A stretch of DNA of 18,907 nt from an uncultured Clostridium sp. GTDB lineage: Bacteria; Bacillota; Clostridia; Clostridiales; Clostridiaceae. Every line of letters begins with the position of its first letter. The first letter of the stretch is position 1. The position numbers and the translations under genes were made by a program. Of this stretch, positions 7,689 through 16,450 are shown in pieces. The stretch lies in the NCBI GenBank assembly GCA_900543325.1, contig UQQU01000065.1, positions 1 through 18,907 on the forward strand. Direction: 5' to 3'. The notes below the pieces were generated by a model. That model was not told the DNA's origin, searched no databases, and was given only the letters and a program-made list of their open reading frames with translations.

Positions 7689-8879
7689 ATGTTTAATTTA
7701 TTATTAGCAGTTATATATTTAGCTTTTATTAGTTTAGGACTGCCCGATTCATTATTAGGTTCTATTTGGCCTACAATCTATCAGGAATTTAATGTGCCTG
7801 TATCTTATGCAGGGGCAATTTTTATGATTATTTCTGCTGGTACAATTTTTTCCAGCTTACAAAGTGATCGTCTTACAAAATCATTAGGGACAGGTAGAGT
7901 TACAGCATTTAGTGTTCTGATGACAGCAATAGCTTTATGGGGATTTTCTATAAGTAATTCTTATTGGATGTTAATATTATGGGCAATACCTTATGGCCTT
8001 GGTGCTGGTAGTGTTGATGCTTCCTTAAATAATTATGTAGCACTCCATTATAAGAGTCATCACATGAGTTGGCTTCATTGCATGTGGGGTGTTGGAGCTA
8101 GTATAGGTCCATATATTATGAGTTTTGCATTACTTAATGGACAAACTTGGAATATGGGATATCGTTATATATCACTAATTCAAGTTAGTCTAACTGTTAT
8201 AATTATGTTAAGTTTACCTCTTTGGAAAAAACGTCCTATTATAGATGGTATTCAAGAAGCTGAAAATGAAAATGAAAAAGATAAAGTACTTACATTAAAA
8301 GAAATATTTAATATTCCTGGAGCTAAACAAGTAATGCTTATGTTTTTCTGTTATTGTGCATTAGAACAAACAACTGGGTTATGGGCTAGTAGTTACTTAG
8401 TATTACAACATGGATTTAATTTAGAAGTAGCAGCAAGTTATGGAAGTCTATTTTTTATAGGAATTACAGTGGGACGAGCTATTAGTGGATTTATTACAAT
8501 GAAGCTCAATGATAGGCAAATGATTTATTTAGGTCAAGGTATAATTTTAATTGGTATTATACTTATGTGTTTACCACTTGGTCATCAAGTCACTCTAATA
8601 GGCTTAGTTACTATTGGTCTTGGTTGCGCTCCAATATATCCATGCATTATTCATTCTACACCTAGCAATTTTGGAAAAGATAAGTCACAAGCAATTATAG
8701 GTGTACAAATGGCAAGCGCCTATATTGGAAATTTATTAATGCCACCACTATTTGGCATTATTGCAAATCATATAAGTGTAATAGCTTTTCCAATATATTT
8801 ACTATTAATTTTGATAGTTATGGTAGTAATGCATATTAAATTAAATAAAAGTGTATCAAAAAATATCTTAATAAATTAA
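7689..8879 (+). CDS. MFS transporter (probable sugar or small-solute permease)
   Basis: A 396-residue major facilitator superfamily protein with about twelve membrane segments and a charged central loop (residues about 180-205, rich in Glu and Lys). Near the N-terminus it has LGLPDSLLGSIWPTIYQEF and in the fourth segment LPYGLGAG-like WAIPYGLGAGSVDASLNNYVA, both typical of the FucP-like / YfkF-like MFS branch. WLHCMWGVGASIGP matches the HxxxGxGxxxGP motif of segment five. The start has the strong AAAGGGGG motif. It is divergently paired with an AraC regulator with a cupin sensor, so an inducible uptake or efflux system for a sugar-like compound is likely. The substrate cannot be named. Confidence 0.85.
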   Translation: MFNLLLAVIYLAFISLGLPDSLLGSIWPTIYQEFNVPVSYAGAIFMIISAGTIFSSLQSDRLTKSLGTGRVTAFSVLMTAIALWGFSISNSYWMLILWAIPYGLGAGSVDASLNNYVALHYKSHHMSWLHCMWGVGASIGPYIMSFALLNGQTWNMGYRYISLIQVSLTVIIMLSLPLWKKRPIIDGIQEAENENEKDKVLTLKEIFNIPGAKQVMLMFFCYCALEQTTGLWASSYLVLQHGFNLEVAASYGSLFFIGITVGRAISGFITMKLNDRQMIYLGQGIILIGIILMCLPLGHQVTLIGLVTIGLGCAPIYPCIIHSTPSNFGKDKSQAIIGVQMASAYIGNLLMPPLFGIIANHISVIAFPIYLLLILIVMVVMHIKLNKSVSKNILIN

Positions 8880-8880
8880 A

Positions 8881-8922
8881 AAAGTGCTAGGTATTTATAC
8901 TTTAATATACCTAGCACTTTTT
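8881..8922. terminator. Bidirectional terminator between MFS and sortase genes
   Basis: A perfect 13-bp stem (AAAGTGCTAGGTA at 8881-8893 with its complement at 8908-8920) has T-runs on both sides. It serves the convergent MFS transporter (plus) and sortase (minus) genes. Confidence 0.9.
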
Positions 8923-8983
8923 ATCTAAAATTTTCTTAATCACAATGAATATATTTTCTTTATAACTAATTGCTTATGCTATA

Positions 8984-9664
8984 TTAATTTATAAGTTTAC
9001 CATGCACTACTATTCTTGCATCATCAAATTCATAAGAACAAGAAGATAATGTTATTATTTTATCGTCTTCATTTAAATCTACTTCACTCTTATAAATAGA
9101 CTTATTTTTTATTCTTTCTAAAAAATCTTTATATTCATCTTTATTATCAAATTTAGTTTTAATATAATTATCTTCAACATTAGTAATATATACAGAAAAA
9201 ACTTTATATTTTAAATTATCGCCATTACTCAGCTCTATATCTATATCATTATTACCATAAAAAAAGTCACTTTCCTTATATTTTTTTAATTGTCCGAACA
9301 TAGTTCCATTCCTCATATTATGACCAAATAAAACTGTATTTTCATCGTTAAATCCATTATTTAAATAATTCATAAATATAGATCCTGATGCTAAATATTC
9401 TTTGTTTATATCCTTATCTAAATAATATTCATTATCATTTCCCTGAAGAATTGGATAATCTATATTTGTATTCTCTACCTTAATCCACCCTCTATAATCT
9501 GCATTATCTATATATGCATCATTAACTTCTTCTTTTTCTATTCTAATTCTCTCATAGGTATCATCAGCTTTTTTATACTCTGCTATTTTATATAATATTT
9601 TATATGCACATATAAATATTATAAAAATTAAAACTATATTAACTATACTTTTTAATATTCGCAT
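8984..9664 (-). CDS. srtB: Class B sortase
   Basis: A 226-residue membrane-anchored transpeptidase that cuts a C-terminal sorting motif and links surface proteins to the cell wall. It has an N-terminal hydrophobic anchor (residues 5-28), then the sortase beta-barrel with catalytic His115 (LFGHNMRNGTMF), Cys209 (ITLSSCSYEF) and Arg217 (DDARIVVHGKL). The TLSSCSYEFxDARxVVxG pattern and the long helix before the barrel put it in class B. The preferred start is the ATG at 9664 with GGGAG 8 nt upstream; the in-frame TTG directly before it is badly spaced. It follows the wall-protein pseudogene whose C-terminus reads NPSTSD, its probable substrate. A terminator separates the two, so the sortase likely has its own promoter, which I could not place. 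The gene looks intact. Confidence 0.9.
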   Translation of the reverse strand: MRILKSIVNIVLIFIIFICAYKILYKIAEYKKADDTYERIRIEKEEVNDAYIDNADYRGWIKVENTNIDYPILQGNDNEYYLDKDINKEYLASGSIFMNYLNNGFNDENTVLFGHNMRNGTMFGQLKKYKESDFFYGNNDIDIELSNGDNLKYKVFSVYITNVEDNYIKTKFDNKDEYKDFLERIKNKSIYKSEVDLNEDDKIITLSSCSYEFDDARIVVHGKLIN

Positions 9665-9710
9665 CAAATAATCTCCCTATTCTAAGATTAATATATTATT
9701 ATGTTAAATT

Positions 9711-9751
9711 AAAGAAAATTGTAATTTATAATATAAATTACAATTTTCTTT
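9711..9751 (-). terminator. Terminator of the wall-protein gene
   Basis: A perfect 18-bp stem (9711-9728 with 9734-9751) with a 5-nt loop lies just after the stop codon of the wall-protein gene at 9765. It separates that gene from the sortase downstream. Confidence 0.8.
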
Positions 9752-9764
9752 TTATTGTATATAA

Positions 9765-12410
9765 CTATTTATTTTTCTTTTTCTTTCTATTTATGAATAG
9801 AATACCTGCTATAGATGCCATTCCAATTAATGATAATGTTAATATATTCGATTTATCACTAGTACTTGGATTTTTAGAATTATTTATTTCATTCTTAGAA
9901 ATATCCTTATCATTATTAGAAGTATCTTTATCATTGTTAGGCTTATTATTTGTAGAGTTATTTTCATTTTCTTCTACTATAATAATTCTCTCTGCTACAG
10001 TTATATTTCCATCTTTATCACCACTTAATGTGAAGTTCGATAATGCTGGAAGATTTATTGTTGATAAATCAATATCCTCTGCTATCTTATAAACACCTGC
10101 TGGGAAATAAAGTTCTCTCCCATGTGAAGCTGCATATTCTATAAGCTTCTTTAGATTTTCTGTATTATCTGTTACTCCGTCTCCTATTAATGTTACATAT
10201 GCACCATCAGGATTTTTAACTTCAGTATTATTTTGTAACGTCTATAACTTGTTGAATAATCATATAGTCAGTTATTTGCTCTTTATACTTCTTATTACGA
10301 TCTTCACCTGTTATACCAAATAAATTAAGATAATATTCACTTAACACTTTTTCGTCCACATCATTTTCATATTTATTATATATACCATCTGGTGCAATAA
10401 ATTTATTATTTTGGAAGTATCCATTAATCATTTCTAGGTTGGTAACTCCAACATTTATATTAGACTCCTCTTGTGTTATAGAATCAATAACTTCTACAAC
10501 TGAATCTATATGACTATCCCCTCTAAGAGTTCTTGATCTTGTAATCATTATTCCACCACCATCATTAGCTTTAGTAGAACAATTCTTTAATTTAACAGTA
10601 CTTCCGTTAACAAATATACCGTATCTAATAGAGTTTTCTATAGTTACATTATCAAGAAGTATATCACGAGAATTATAAATATTAATACCTATATCTTCAG
10701 AATTTCTTACAGTTAAATTCTTTAATACTATGTCATTTCCCTTTAGCGTTATACCTAATAATTTATTTAAATCAATAACATTTCCTTTACCATCAATAGT
10801 TACATTAGAAGCAACTTCTAATTCAGTAATATCAACTGGCAACTTATCTAAATCACTTTGTTCAAATTTAATCTCATTATTGATATGTAGTACATTACCA
10901 CTATTAGTAATATTATTTATAAAATCTTTCGCTGTATTTATCTCAACATCAACTCTTGAGAAATAGTCTACTGTAATGTTTCCATTATTAACTTTATCTG
11001 CTCCACTTACATATAAATTTTGATCATCTTTTATTATGCTATTATTTTCTCCGGGAACTTTTATTGTTTGCATATGAATAGTATCATTAGTATGAACATT
11101 TTTTGATAAAATTTCTACAGTTGATTCACCTCTAACTTGAATACCTCTATATAGATTATTACTACTAGATATTTCATCTAACTTAACTGTAGATTTATTT
11201 ATGTCTATACCAACTTTACTTCTTTCATCTTTTGATAACATTACATCTTTACCAGTTACTTCAACCTTTTTAAGAGTAACATCAGTTGCACTAATTATAC
11301 TTATTCCATTTGTTTTATAGTTAGTAACCTTAACATTTTCTAAAGTTATATTTTTAGCATTATATACTAATAGTCCCTGTGCAGTATATCCTTTAAGCTT
11401 TAAGTCACTTATTTTAGAGCCTGTTGCTGTTGATTTAATTGTTATCTTTTTACCTTCAGCTAAAGTAATAGTTTTATTATTACCATTTATTATTACATTT
11501 TGTCCTGTTATCTTAAGTTCTTCTGTTAATGTAATATTATCATTTATATTTATAATAGCATTATCTATTATAATTTACTTGTTTATCGTTTTTACTATAT
11601 TCCATATATTGATCATTATCAAAATCTATTATATTTGTATTAACACCATTATCAAGTACACTTTGTAAGTCTACTGCATCATTTTCGTGAATATGTGTAC
11701 CCTTTATTGTAATATTAGATCCCTTTTTTACTCTTATTCCACTTTGTAAATGATTTTGACTTGTGATATTTTCTAATGTCACAGTAGTATTTGCATCAGA
11801 TATATCTATTCCTGCTTTTGCATTTCCAGCTTTAGATGGATCTATAGATTTTCCTGTTAGAGTTATATCTTTAAGATTTATATTTTTAGCACTAATATAT
11901 ATACACCTGTTGTATAATAATTGTCAAATGTTAAATTGTTAATTTCTATATTATCTGCGTTTCCTTTTATAACAAATCTGTTAGTGTCATCTGTTTGATT
12001 TAAATCAAATTTTTTCCATCACCATTGATTGTTATATTCTTCCCTGTAATATTTATAGCTTGATCAAATTTTATATCATTTTTAATATTAATTGTAACAT
12101 TTGATTTTGAAACTGCATTTTTTAGTCCATTAAAATCTGTTACATCTTCTACCGTTCTAGCAACAGTTGTATTAGTAGTAGATCCTGAACTTACATTAAT
12201 GCTTTCACTTGTAGCTTGTACTACATTTTCTGATTCATTATCTTGAAGCAACTCTTCATTTTCATTAGAGTCCTGTACATTTTCTTCTGGTTGAGTTACA
12301 TCCTCTAATGTATCATTTACTTCACCTTCAGCTACATCTTCTGTAGATTGTGTTATATCTACATTTTCATTCACCTCTATTGATTGATATAATATTTGCT
12401 CATCTCTCAC
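9765..12410 (-). pseudogene. Beta-helix cell-wall surface protein, multiply frameshifted
   Basis: Remnant of a roughly 880-residue surface protein. In order it has an acidic Glu/Asn/Ser-rich N-terminal stalk; three similar right-handed beta-helix (pectin lyase-like) modules, each opening with an I-x-I...ITGxNxxINGxGK pattern and rows such as GVYISAKNINLKDITL, GLLVYNAKNITLENV and GINIYNSRDILLDNV; a GDGVTDNTENLKKLI...YFPAGVYKI segment; an Asn/Lys/Asp-rich spacer; and a C-terminal sorting signal NPSTSD (9855-9872), a hydrophobic segment and the tail NRKKKKNK. The frame breaks near 12010 (A6 where A7 fits), 11905 (one extra TA), 11570 (probable deletion) and 10230 (A4 where A3 fits). No signal peptide precedes the start, which overlaps the GNAT gene. 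It is the likely substrate of the adjacent class B sortase. Its ligand or enzyme activity is unknown. Confidence 0.85.
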
Positions 12411-12864
12411 CTTCTATTATATAGTTCATAAAATTATTATTTTTTATAAAACCATAATCAGCATATAGTAAAACTCCCATATCAGATGCTGTAATTTGAA
12501 CAGCACCACATCCATATTTTTTTGCCTCTTCCATTATTCTTCTTAACAATTCTTTTGCAATTCCTTTTCTTCTATATTGCTTTAATGTATACATACTAGA
12601 AATCAATCCTATTTTACCATTAGGATTACTATAATAAGGCGGTTTCTCTACAAAAGACATTCCACTTGTGCCAATTATCTCATTATCATATATAGCAAGC
12701 CATGATACAAAAGTCCCATCTTTTAAATGTTTCTTATAATAATTTTCTAAATTAGGTTTTAAATCTATTGTAGGTTTTGCCCCTTCTTCTTGTAATTGAT
12801 TAATCCTCATTTGTATAAAAAAATCCAAATCATTTAATGTTAATTTTCTATACTGTATATCCAT
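12400..12864 (-). CDS. GNAT-family N-acetyltransferase
   Basis: A 154-residue GCN5-related acetyltransferase, which moves an acetyl group from acetyl-CoA to an amine. It shows the acetyl-CoA binding motif QYRRKGIAKELL (RRKGIA at residues 98-103), the following helix RRIMEEAKKYGC, and the C-terminal GVLLYADYGFIKNNNFM stretch typical of the family. Length is normal. The ATG follows GAGGGGG by 8 nt. The last codons overlap the start of the degraded wall-protein frame by 11 nt, so a deletion has probably joined the two; the end FMNYII looks natural and only the last few residues (EGER) may come from the neighbour. The substrate is unknown. Confidence 0.85.
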   Translation of the reverse strand: MDIQYRKLTLNDLDFFIQMRINQLQEEGAKPTIDLKPNLENYYKKHLKDGTFVSWLAIYDNEIIGTSGMSFVEKPPYYSNPNGKIGLISSMYTLKQYRRKGIAKELLRRIMEEAKKYGCGAVQITASDMGVLLYADYGFIKNNNFMNYIIEGER

Positions 12865-12880
12865 TAAATTTACCCCCTCT

Positions 12881-13098
12881 TTACTTGTCTCTTATAAATG
12901 GTTCATCTACTTTTTTATCTAACAACTTTTTATATGCTCTAACTTTCCTATATGAATTTCCCCATTTATCACCTGGATAATTTGCCATAGCTATACCAAC
13001 CATATTTTCAAAAGCTCTTGTAGTTAATTGATTTATTCTAGCTGGATTCATATAACAAGCATTAGGAACAAGATTAATGCAACCTTTAAACTTTTCAT
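12881..13098 (-). pseudogene. Carbon-nitrogen hydrolase (nitrilase family), collapsed
   Basis: Only about 70 codons remain of a roughly 300-codon nitrilase-superfamily gene. A start with a strong AGGGGGATAAA motif opens MKSLKVALI, plausible as the true N-terminus, but this frame dies after 16 codons. In another frame from about 13085 comes NLVPNACYMNPARINQLTTR and AFENMVGIAMANYPGDKWGN, the conserved region after the catalytic Cys (here also C in PNACYMN). That runs directly into SYRKVRAYKKLLDKKVDEPF, which is the normal C-terminal end. The middle, including the catalytic Glu and Lys parts, is gone. Two internal deletions explain this: one near 13080 and one at the WGNS motif, which occurs twice in intact relatives. 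Confidence 0.75.
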
Positions 13099-13123
13099 TT
13101 TATCCCCCTACCCAAACTTACAA

Positions 13124-13447
13124 TTACATTATAATCTCATCCTCAAAATACTGCTCTTGAAAGTGTACTGCTTCTTTTATTTCAGAGCTAGTAAATCTTA
13201 AACCTTTAGGTGCTACAACCCATTTGTCTTCTACATCATTTACTCTATGAATAATAGCAATTATCTCACCTGTGAACTCTACTACTGGTTCATTCACTCC
13301 TATTATATAAGCATCTTGTTCTTCCCCATCTAGAGCTATTATTCCTTTAATGTATCCATAATTAATTGGATAATAAATATCTTTATACTTTGGGTGATAA
13401 GTTCCCATTGGTCTATCTACTGTTACTGTAACAATATCTCCAATCAT
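13124..13447 (-). CDS. Inorganic pyrophosphatase-like protein
   Basis: A 107-residue protein related to family I soluble inorganic pyrophosphatases but much shorter (usual length about 170). It shows VTVDRPMGTYHPKYKDIYYPINYGYIKG, matching the substrate-binding N-terminal part, and DGEEQDAYIIG (residues 40-50), which corresponds to the metal-binding D-x-D-x-x-D signature in altered form. Such short versions are widespread in clostridia, so this is probably a complete gene rather than a truncation. Whether it hydrolyses pyrophosphate is uncertain because some acidic metal ligands differ. The start has AGGAG 6 nt before the ATG. It is followed by the nitrilase-family remnant. Confidence 0.75.
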   Translation of the reverse strand: MIGDIVTVTVDRPMGTYHPKYKDIYYPINYGYIKGIIALDGEEQDAYIIGVNEPVVEFTGEIIAIIHRVNDVEDKWVVAPKGLRFTSSEIKEAVHFQEQYFEDEIIM

Positions 13448-13501
13448 TAGAGTCTCCTGATCCTTGTTTTATTTATAATATTTTACACTTAATACAACAC
13501 A

Positions 13502-13560
13502 TAAGCTAATTCAACCTCTTTAATCTTACTTTCCTTTTTTGAATCTTTGATTCAAGCTTC
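13502..13560 (-). repeat. Diverged copy of the ABC-F linker sequence
   Basis: About 60 bp here align almost base for base with 15422-15481, inside the coiled-coil tail of the ABC-F pseudogene; by eye about 85 percent of positions agree. On the minus strand it would read roughly KLESKIQK then lose frame. It begins directly after the DUF3810 stop codon and has no other ABC-F sequence around it. It may be a tiny remnant of a second ABC-F gene or a stray duplication. Confidence 0.7.
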
Positions 13561-13561
13561 A

Positions 13562-14665
13562 CTAATTCTCCTTAATTTCTTGGAAATAATATTCAAGTAA
13601 TAAATCTAACATTCTACCATAGCTTTTTTCTCCATCATCTACTCCATTTGACTTTAAATAAGTATCATTTATTTTGCTTGCTACTTTTTCAATTTTTCCT
13701 GAATAACCATCCCAAAAATCTATCCTATATTGTATATCATTTTTAACTTCATCAGATAAATCTTTACTTAGTTTTTTATATAATTCTGGATCCTCTATAT
13801 ATAAAGCATTTCCTGCATATGAAAGTGCTAAAGCATATCCTGAATATTTGAAATCTATATCTGGATGTAAAGTACATACTAAAAAAGCAATAAAATTAGC
13901 TTCTTCTTCTCTAGCATACCCTCTTTGATGTGCCATTTCATGCAAAGTAGTAACTGGTATCATCATCTGTGGAGCTTTAATATTTACTCCTGGCTGGCCT
14001 GTAAAAGGTAAATATATGCCTGTTATTCCTGTATAATTGAAGAACTCTGAAAATAATAATTTCGTTGGTTTGCCATAATTTCCTTCTAATGTTTTATATT
14101 TTTCCCCTGCAATTTCATATCCTTTATTAGCTCTCTCAAAAACTGAATTATAATCTCCTAATGTTGTAGCAATATTATTCTCTTTATCTACAGGCGTTCC
14201 TACTCTTAAGTTATTTGTTTCATCTATGAGATATTTATATAATTCAGCTAATTCCTCCACAGTATACTGCTCATTTTTAAGGCCAATTTTTTCATCAAAA
14301 GGAACTCTCTTATAATTTAATGTCCACATAAAAACATATAAAAAATAACCTACTGATAATATAACTAAGCTGTTCAATAAAAAATCACATATTATTTTCT
14401 TATATAATGCCTTATTTTTAATTACTTTCACTATTGTTATTATAAAATAAGTAATAAAAAATAATACGATACTAATTATTGTTACTTCATATAAAGAAAA
14501 ACTAAAAACTTGAAAAATTCTACTCAAAATTTCAATAATAGTTTTGTTAATTGTAGTGGAATAATATTTTTCTATTATGTTTGGATTCCAGCTATAAAAG
14601 TTTAATATTAATGCTGATGAAAAAAATAATAATATTATTACCAATTTCTTATTAAGTTTCTTCAC
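13562..14665 (-). CDS. DUF3810 membrane metalloprotease-like protein
   Basis: A 367-residue protein with three N-terminal membrane segments (about residues 8-24, 58-80 and 95-116) and a large outer or cytosolic domain. That domain carries a zinc-protease type motif TLHEMAHQRGYAREEEANFIAF (His242, Glu243, His246, with Glu253-255 as possible third ligand), so a peptidase role is likely but unproven for this family. The start is GTG (14663-14665) with GGGG about 12 nt upstream; an in-frame TAA blocks any longer form. The gene looks intact, in contrast to its neighbours on both sides. Confidence 0.85.
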   Translation of the reverse strand: MKKLNKKLVIILLFFSSALILNFYSWNPNIIEKYYSTTINKTIIEILSRIFQVFSFSLYEVTIISIVLFFITYFIITIVKVIKNKALYKKIICDFLLNSLVILSVGYFLYVFMWTLNYKRVPFDEKIGLKNEQYTVEELAELYKYLIDETNNLRVGTPVDKENNIATTLGDYNSVFERANKGYEIAGEKYKTLEGNYGKPTKLLFSEFFNYTGITGIYLPFTGQPGVNIKAPQMMIPVTTLHEMAHQRGYAREEEANFIAFLVCTLHPDIDFKYSGYALALSYAGNALYIEDPELYKKLSKDLSDEVKNDIQYRIDFWDGYSGKIEKVASKINDTYLKSNGVDDGEKSYGRMLDLLLEYYFQEIKEN

Positions 14666-14689
14666 CCTTACTCTTTATCCCCTTTCTTA

Positions 14690-15022
14690 TAATTCATCAA
14701 TACTCATTTATATAAAAAAATCTCTTCCATGATATATTAGTAAAAAGATGTACATAATAACCTAAATAGAACCGGTATATTTCATGTTCTTGTGATAAAT
14801 ACGTATCCATTCACACCAAAAATACTCTTTATGTAATAATTGTAATATATATCCCATTTGCTGGAAAGTAATATTTTTTCTTCCTTTACTACGATTAAAT
14901 AATATAATCATATGTTATAGAAGATTGTTGTTACCACTACTTGTACTATTTAGCAACATTCTTCTATAACATAGAGCATTATAATGAAAAAGGACATATT
15001 TCTAAATCCTTAATTCTATTTA
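14690..15022. other. Intergenic stretch, no gene seen
   Basis: This AT-rich interval between the P-loop pseudogene and the DUF3810 gene has no convincing reading frame. It contains the strong inverted repeat at 14911-14973. The part next to the P-loop pseudogene may be unrecognisable remains of that gene. Confidence 0.5.
14911..14973. repeat. Long inverted repeat, hairpin
   Basis: A perfect 14-bp arm (TATGTTATAGAAGA at 14911-14924 with its complement at 14960-14973) extends by a further 5 bp after one mismatch (TTGTTG with CAACAT), leaving a loop of about 23 nt. Neither side has a T-run, so it is not a standard terminator. Its nature (small mobile repeat, RNA processing site or regulatory hairpin) is unknown. 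Confidence 0.65.
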
Positions 15023-15289
15023 TTAATATCTCTTAATTATTGGAATTAATTCTTCTTTACTTATACTCTTTTTAGATCTTTCTCACATTTCAGAACACTT
15101 CATAATAAAATCGTCATATTCCTCTTTTTTTAAATATGCATTCCATGCCATATCAGCTAGATGTGATACTCCTTCCTCATATAGAATCACATCTTTCCCC
15201 TCTTCTATTAGCTTTTCTTTTATTTTTCTTGCAATTGTAGTCTTCCCTGCACCTGGTATGCCTTCTACTAATATTAATCTACTATTCAT
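15023..15289 (-). pseudogene. P-loop NTPase/kinase-like gene, nonsense and truncated
   Basis: The start MNSRLILVEGIPGAGKTT has a perfect Walker A (GIPGAGKT, residues 10-17) as in nucleoside/nucleotide kinase-like proteins. It continues through a family-like HLADMAWNAYLKKEEYDDFI and stops at TGA (15083-15085) after CSEM. Beyond it the same frame reads ERSKKSISKEELIPIIKRY before another stop at 15023, and the expected residue at the TGA is Trp, so TGG to TGA explains the first break. The remainder of the gene (probably more than half) is gone. The true start is the ATG at 15289, with GGAGG 7 nt upstream. It directly follows the ABC-F pseudogene, as one operon. The substrate is unknown. Confidence 0.7.
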
Positions 15290-15309
15290 AACATTTCCTC
15301 CCATAAAAC

Positions 15310-16389
15310 TTATATACTGATTTTCATCCATTCTTCCATTACATTTTCTAATTCTAAACTTAATTCTTCTTTTCTAGAAAATAATTCATTAAGATCTTCA
15401 TAATGTATTTCTGTATCCTCCATAGCTAATTCAACTTCTTTAAGTTCACTTTCAAGTTTTTGAATCTTTGTTTCAAGCTTCTTTATTTCAATTTCTCTCT
15501 TTTTTGATTCATCTATTTCTTTTTTCTTCTTTTCATTTTTTGTGTCTTTTTCTTTTTGTATAATATTATTCTCTTTTTCTAACTTTAACTTATCTTGTAT
15601 TTCTTTATAGTAATCATAATTTCCAAGATAACTTTTAAATTTATAATCTTCAATAGCAATAACTCTTTCTGCGATTTTATTAATAAAGTATCTATCATGT
15701 GATATGAAAAATATTGTCCCTTTAAATTCCTCTAAAGCTTCTTCAAAGGTTTCAATAGATTCTATATCAAGATGATTAGTTGGCTCATCTAACAATAAAA
15801 TATCTGGATTATCCATTAATAACTTTCCTAAAATAACAGTAGTCTTTTCGCCACCACTTAATAAATTAAACTCTTTATCTAAAAAGCTTTCTGTGAACTT
15901 TAATCCTGTACATATCTTTGACAATTTCTCTTCTGTATTATATCCATCTTTAACTTCGTAATTTTCAACTAAATTACTATATTGTTTTAATGCTTTGTCC
16001 AGTTCTTCCCCTTTTAGACTCTGCATCTCCTCTTCTAATTTGTGCATTTTCTCTTCTATTTTATAAACTTCATCAAAAGCCATTTTCAACACATCAATAA
16101 CCTTAACTTTATCTTCATATTGTGGTATTTGTTCTAAATATGCACAAGTAGCTCCAGTAGGCATATTAATAAATCCTTCATCATACCCAGGACTAGTAGC
16201 CCCTGGATATCCAACACAATAATCCATTGGTAATATTCCTGCAATAAGCTTTAAAATAGTACTTTTACCACTACCATTAACTCCAACAATACCAACCTTT
16301 TCTCCAGAATAAACTTGAAAATTAATATTATTAAGAACAAGAGTTTATTCCATATATTTCTTTACATTAACTAACGATAATTCAAACAT
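15310..16389 (-). pseudogene. ABC-F ATPase, nonsense at codon 15 and one cassette only
   Basis: ABC-F proteins are cytosolic twin-cassette ATPases that act on ribosomes, some giving antibiotic resistance. From the ATG at 16389 (GAAGG, 7 nt spacing) the frame reads MFELSLVNVKKYME, a TAA (16345-16347), then continues with Walker A GVNGSGKST (36-44), the Q-loop region AYLEQIPQYE, an arm-like helix pair (about 105-155), signature LSGGEKTTV (177), Walker B ILLLDEPTNHLD (197-208), the SHDR switch (230) and a Lys/Glu-rich C-terminal coiled coil. Only one Walker A/signature/Walker B set is present where ABC-F needs two. The first part resembles cassette 1, while the part after DEPTNHLD (FKGTIFFISHDRYFINK, LGNYDYYKEI, C-terminal coil) resembles the end of cassette 2, so a deletion between the duplicated Walker B regions is likely. 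The frame after codon 55 stays open and could still be translated. Confidence 0.85.
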
Positions 16390-16450
16390 AAACACGCCTT
16401 CTTTCTTTTTGTCTTAAAACTCTAAACAGAAAGGCATAAAGCTATAAAAC

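Noticed and set aside
9665..9712. TTAACA-17-TAGAAT promoter for the sortase
   Set aside because: The -10 would abut the ribosome binding site, so the transcript would start inside it. No other good promoter was found.
9793..10966. Two plus-strand frames opposite the wall protein (9793-10092 and 10730-10966)
   Set aside because: Both are antisense shadows of the beta-helix protein, whose minus-strand frames have clear family patterns.
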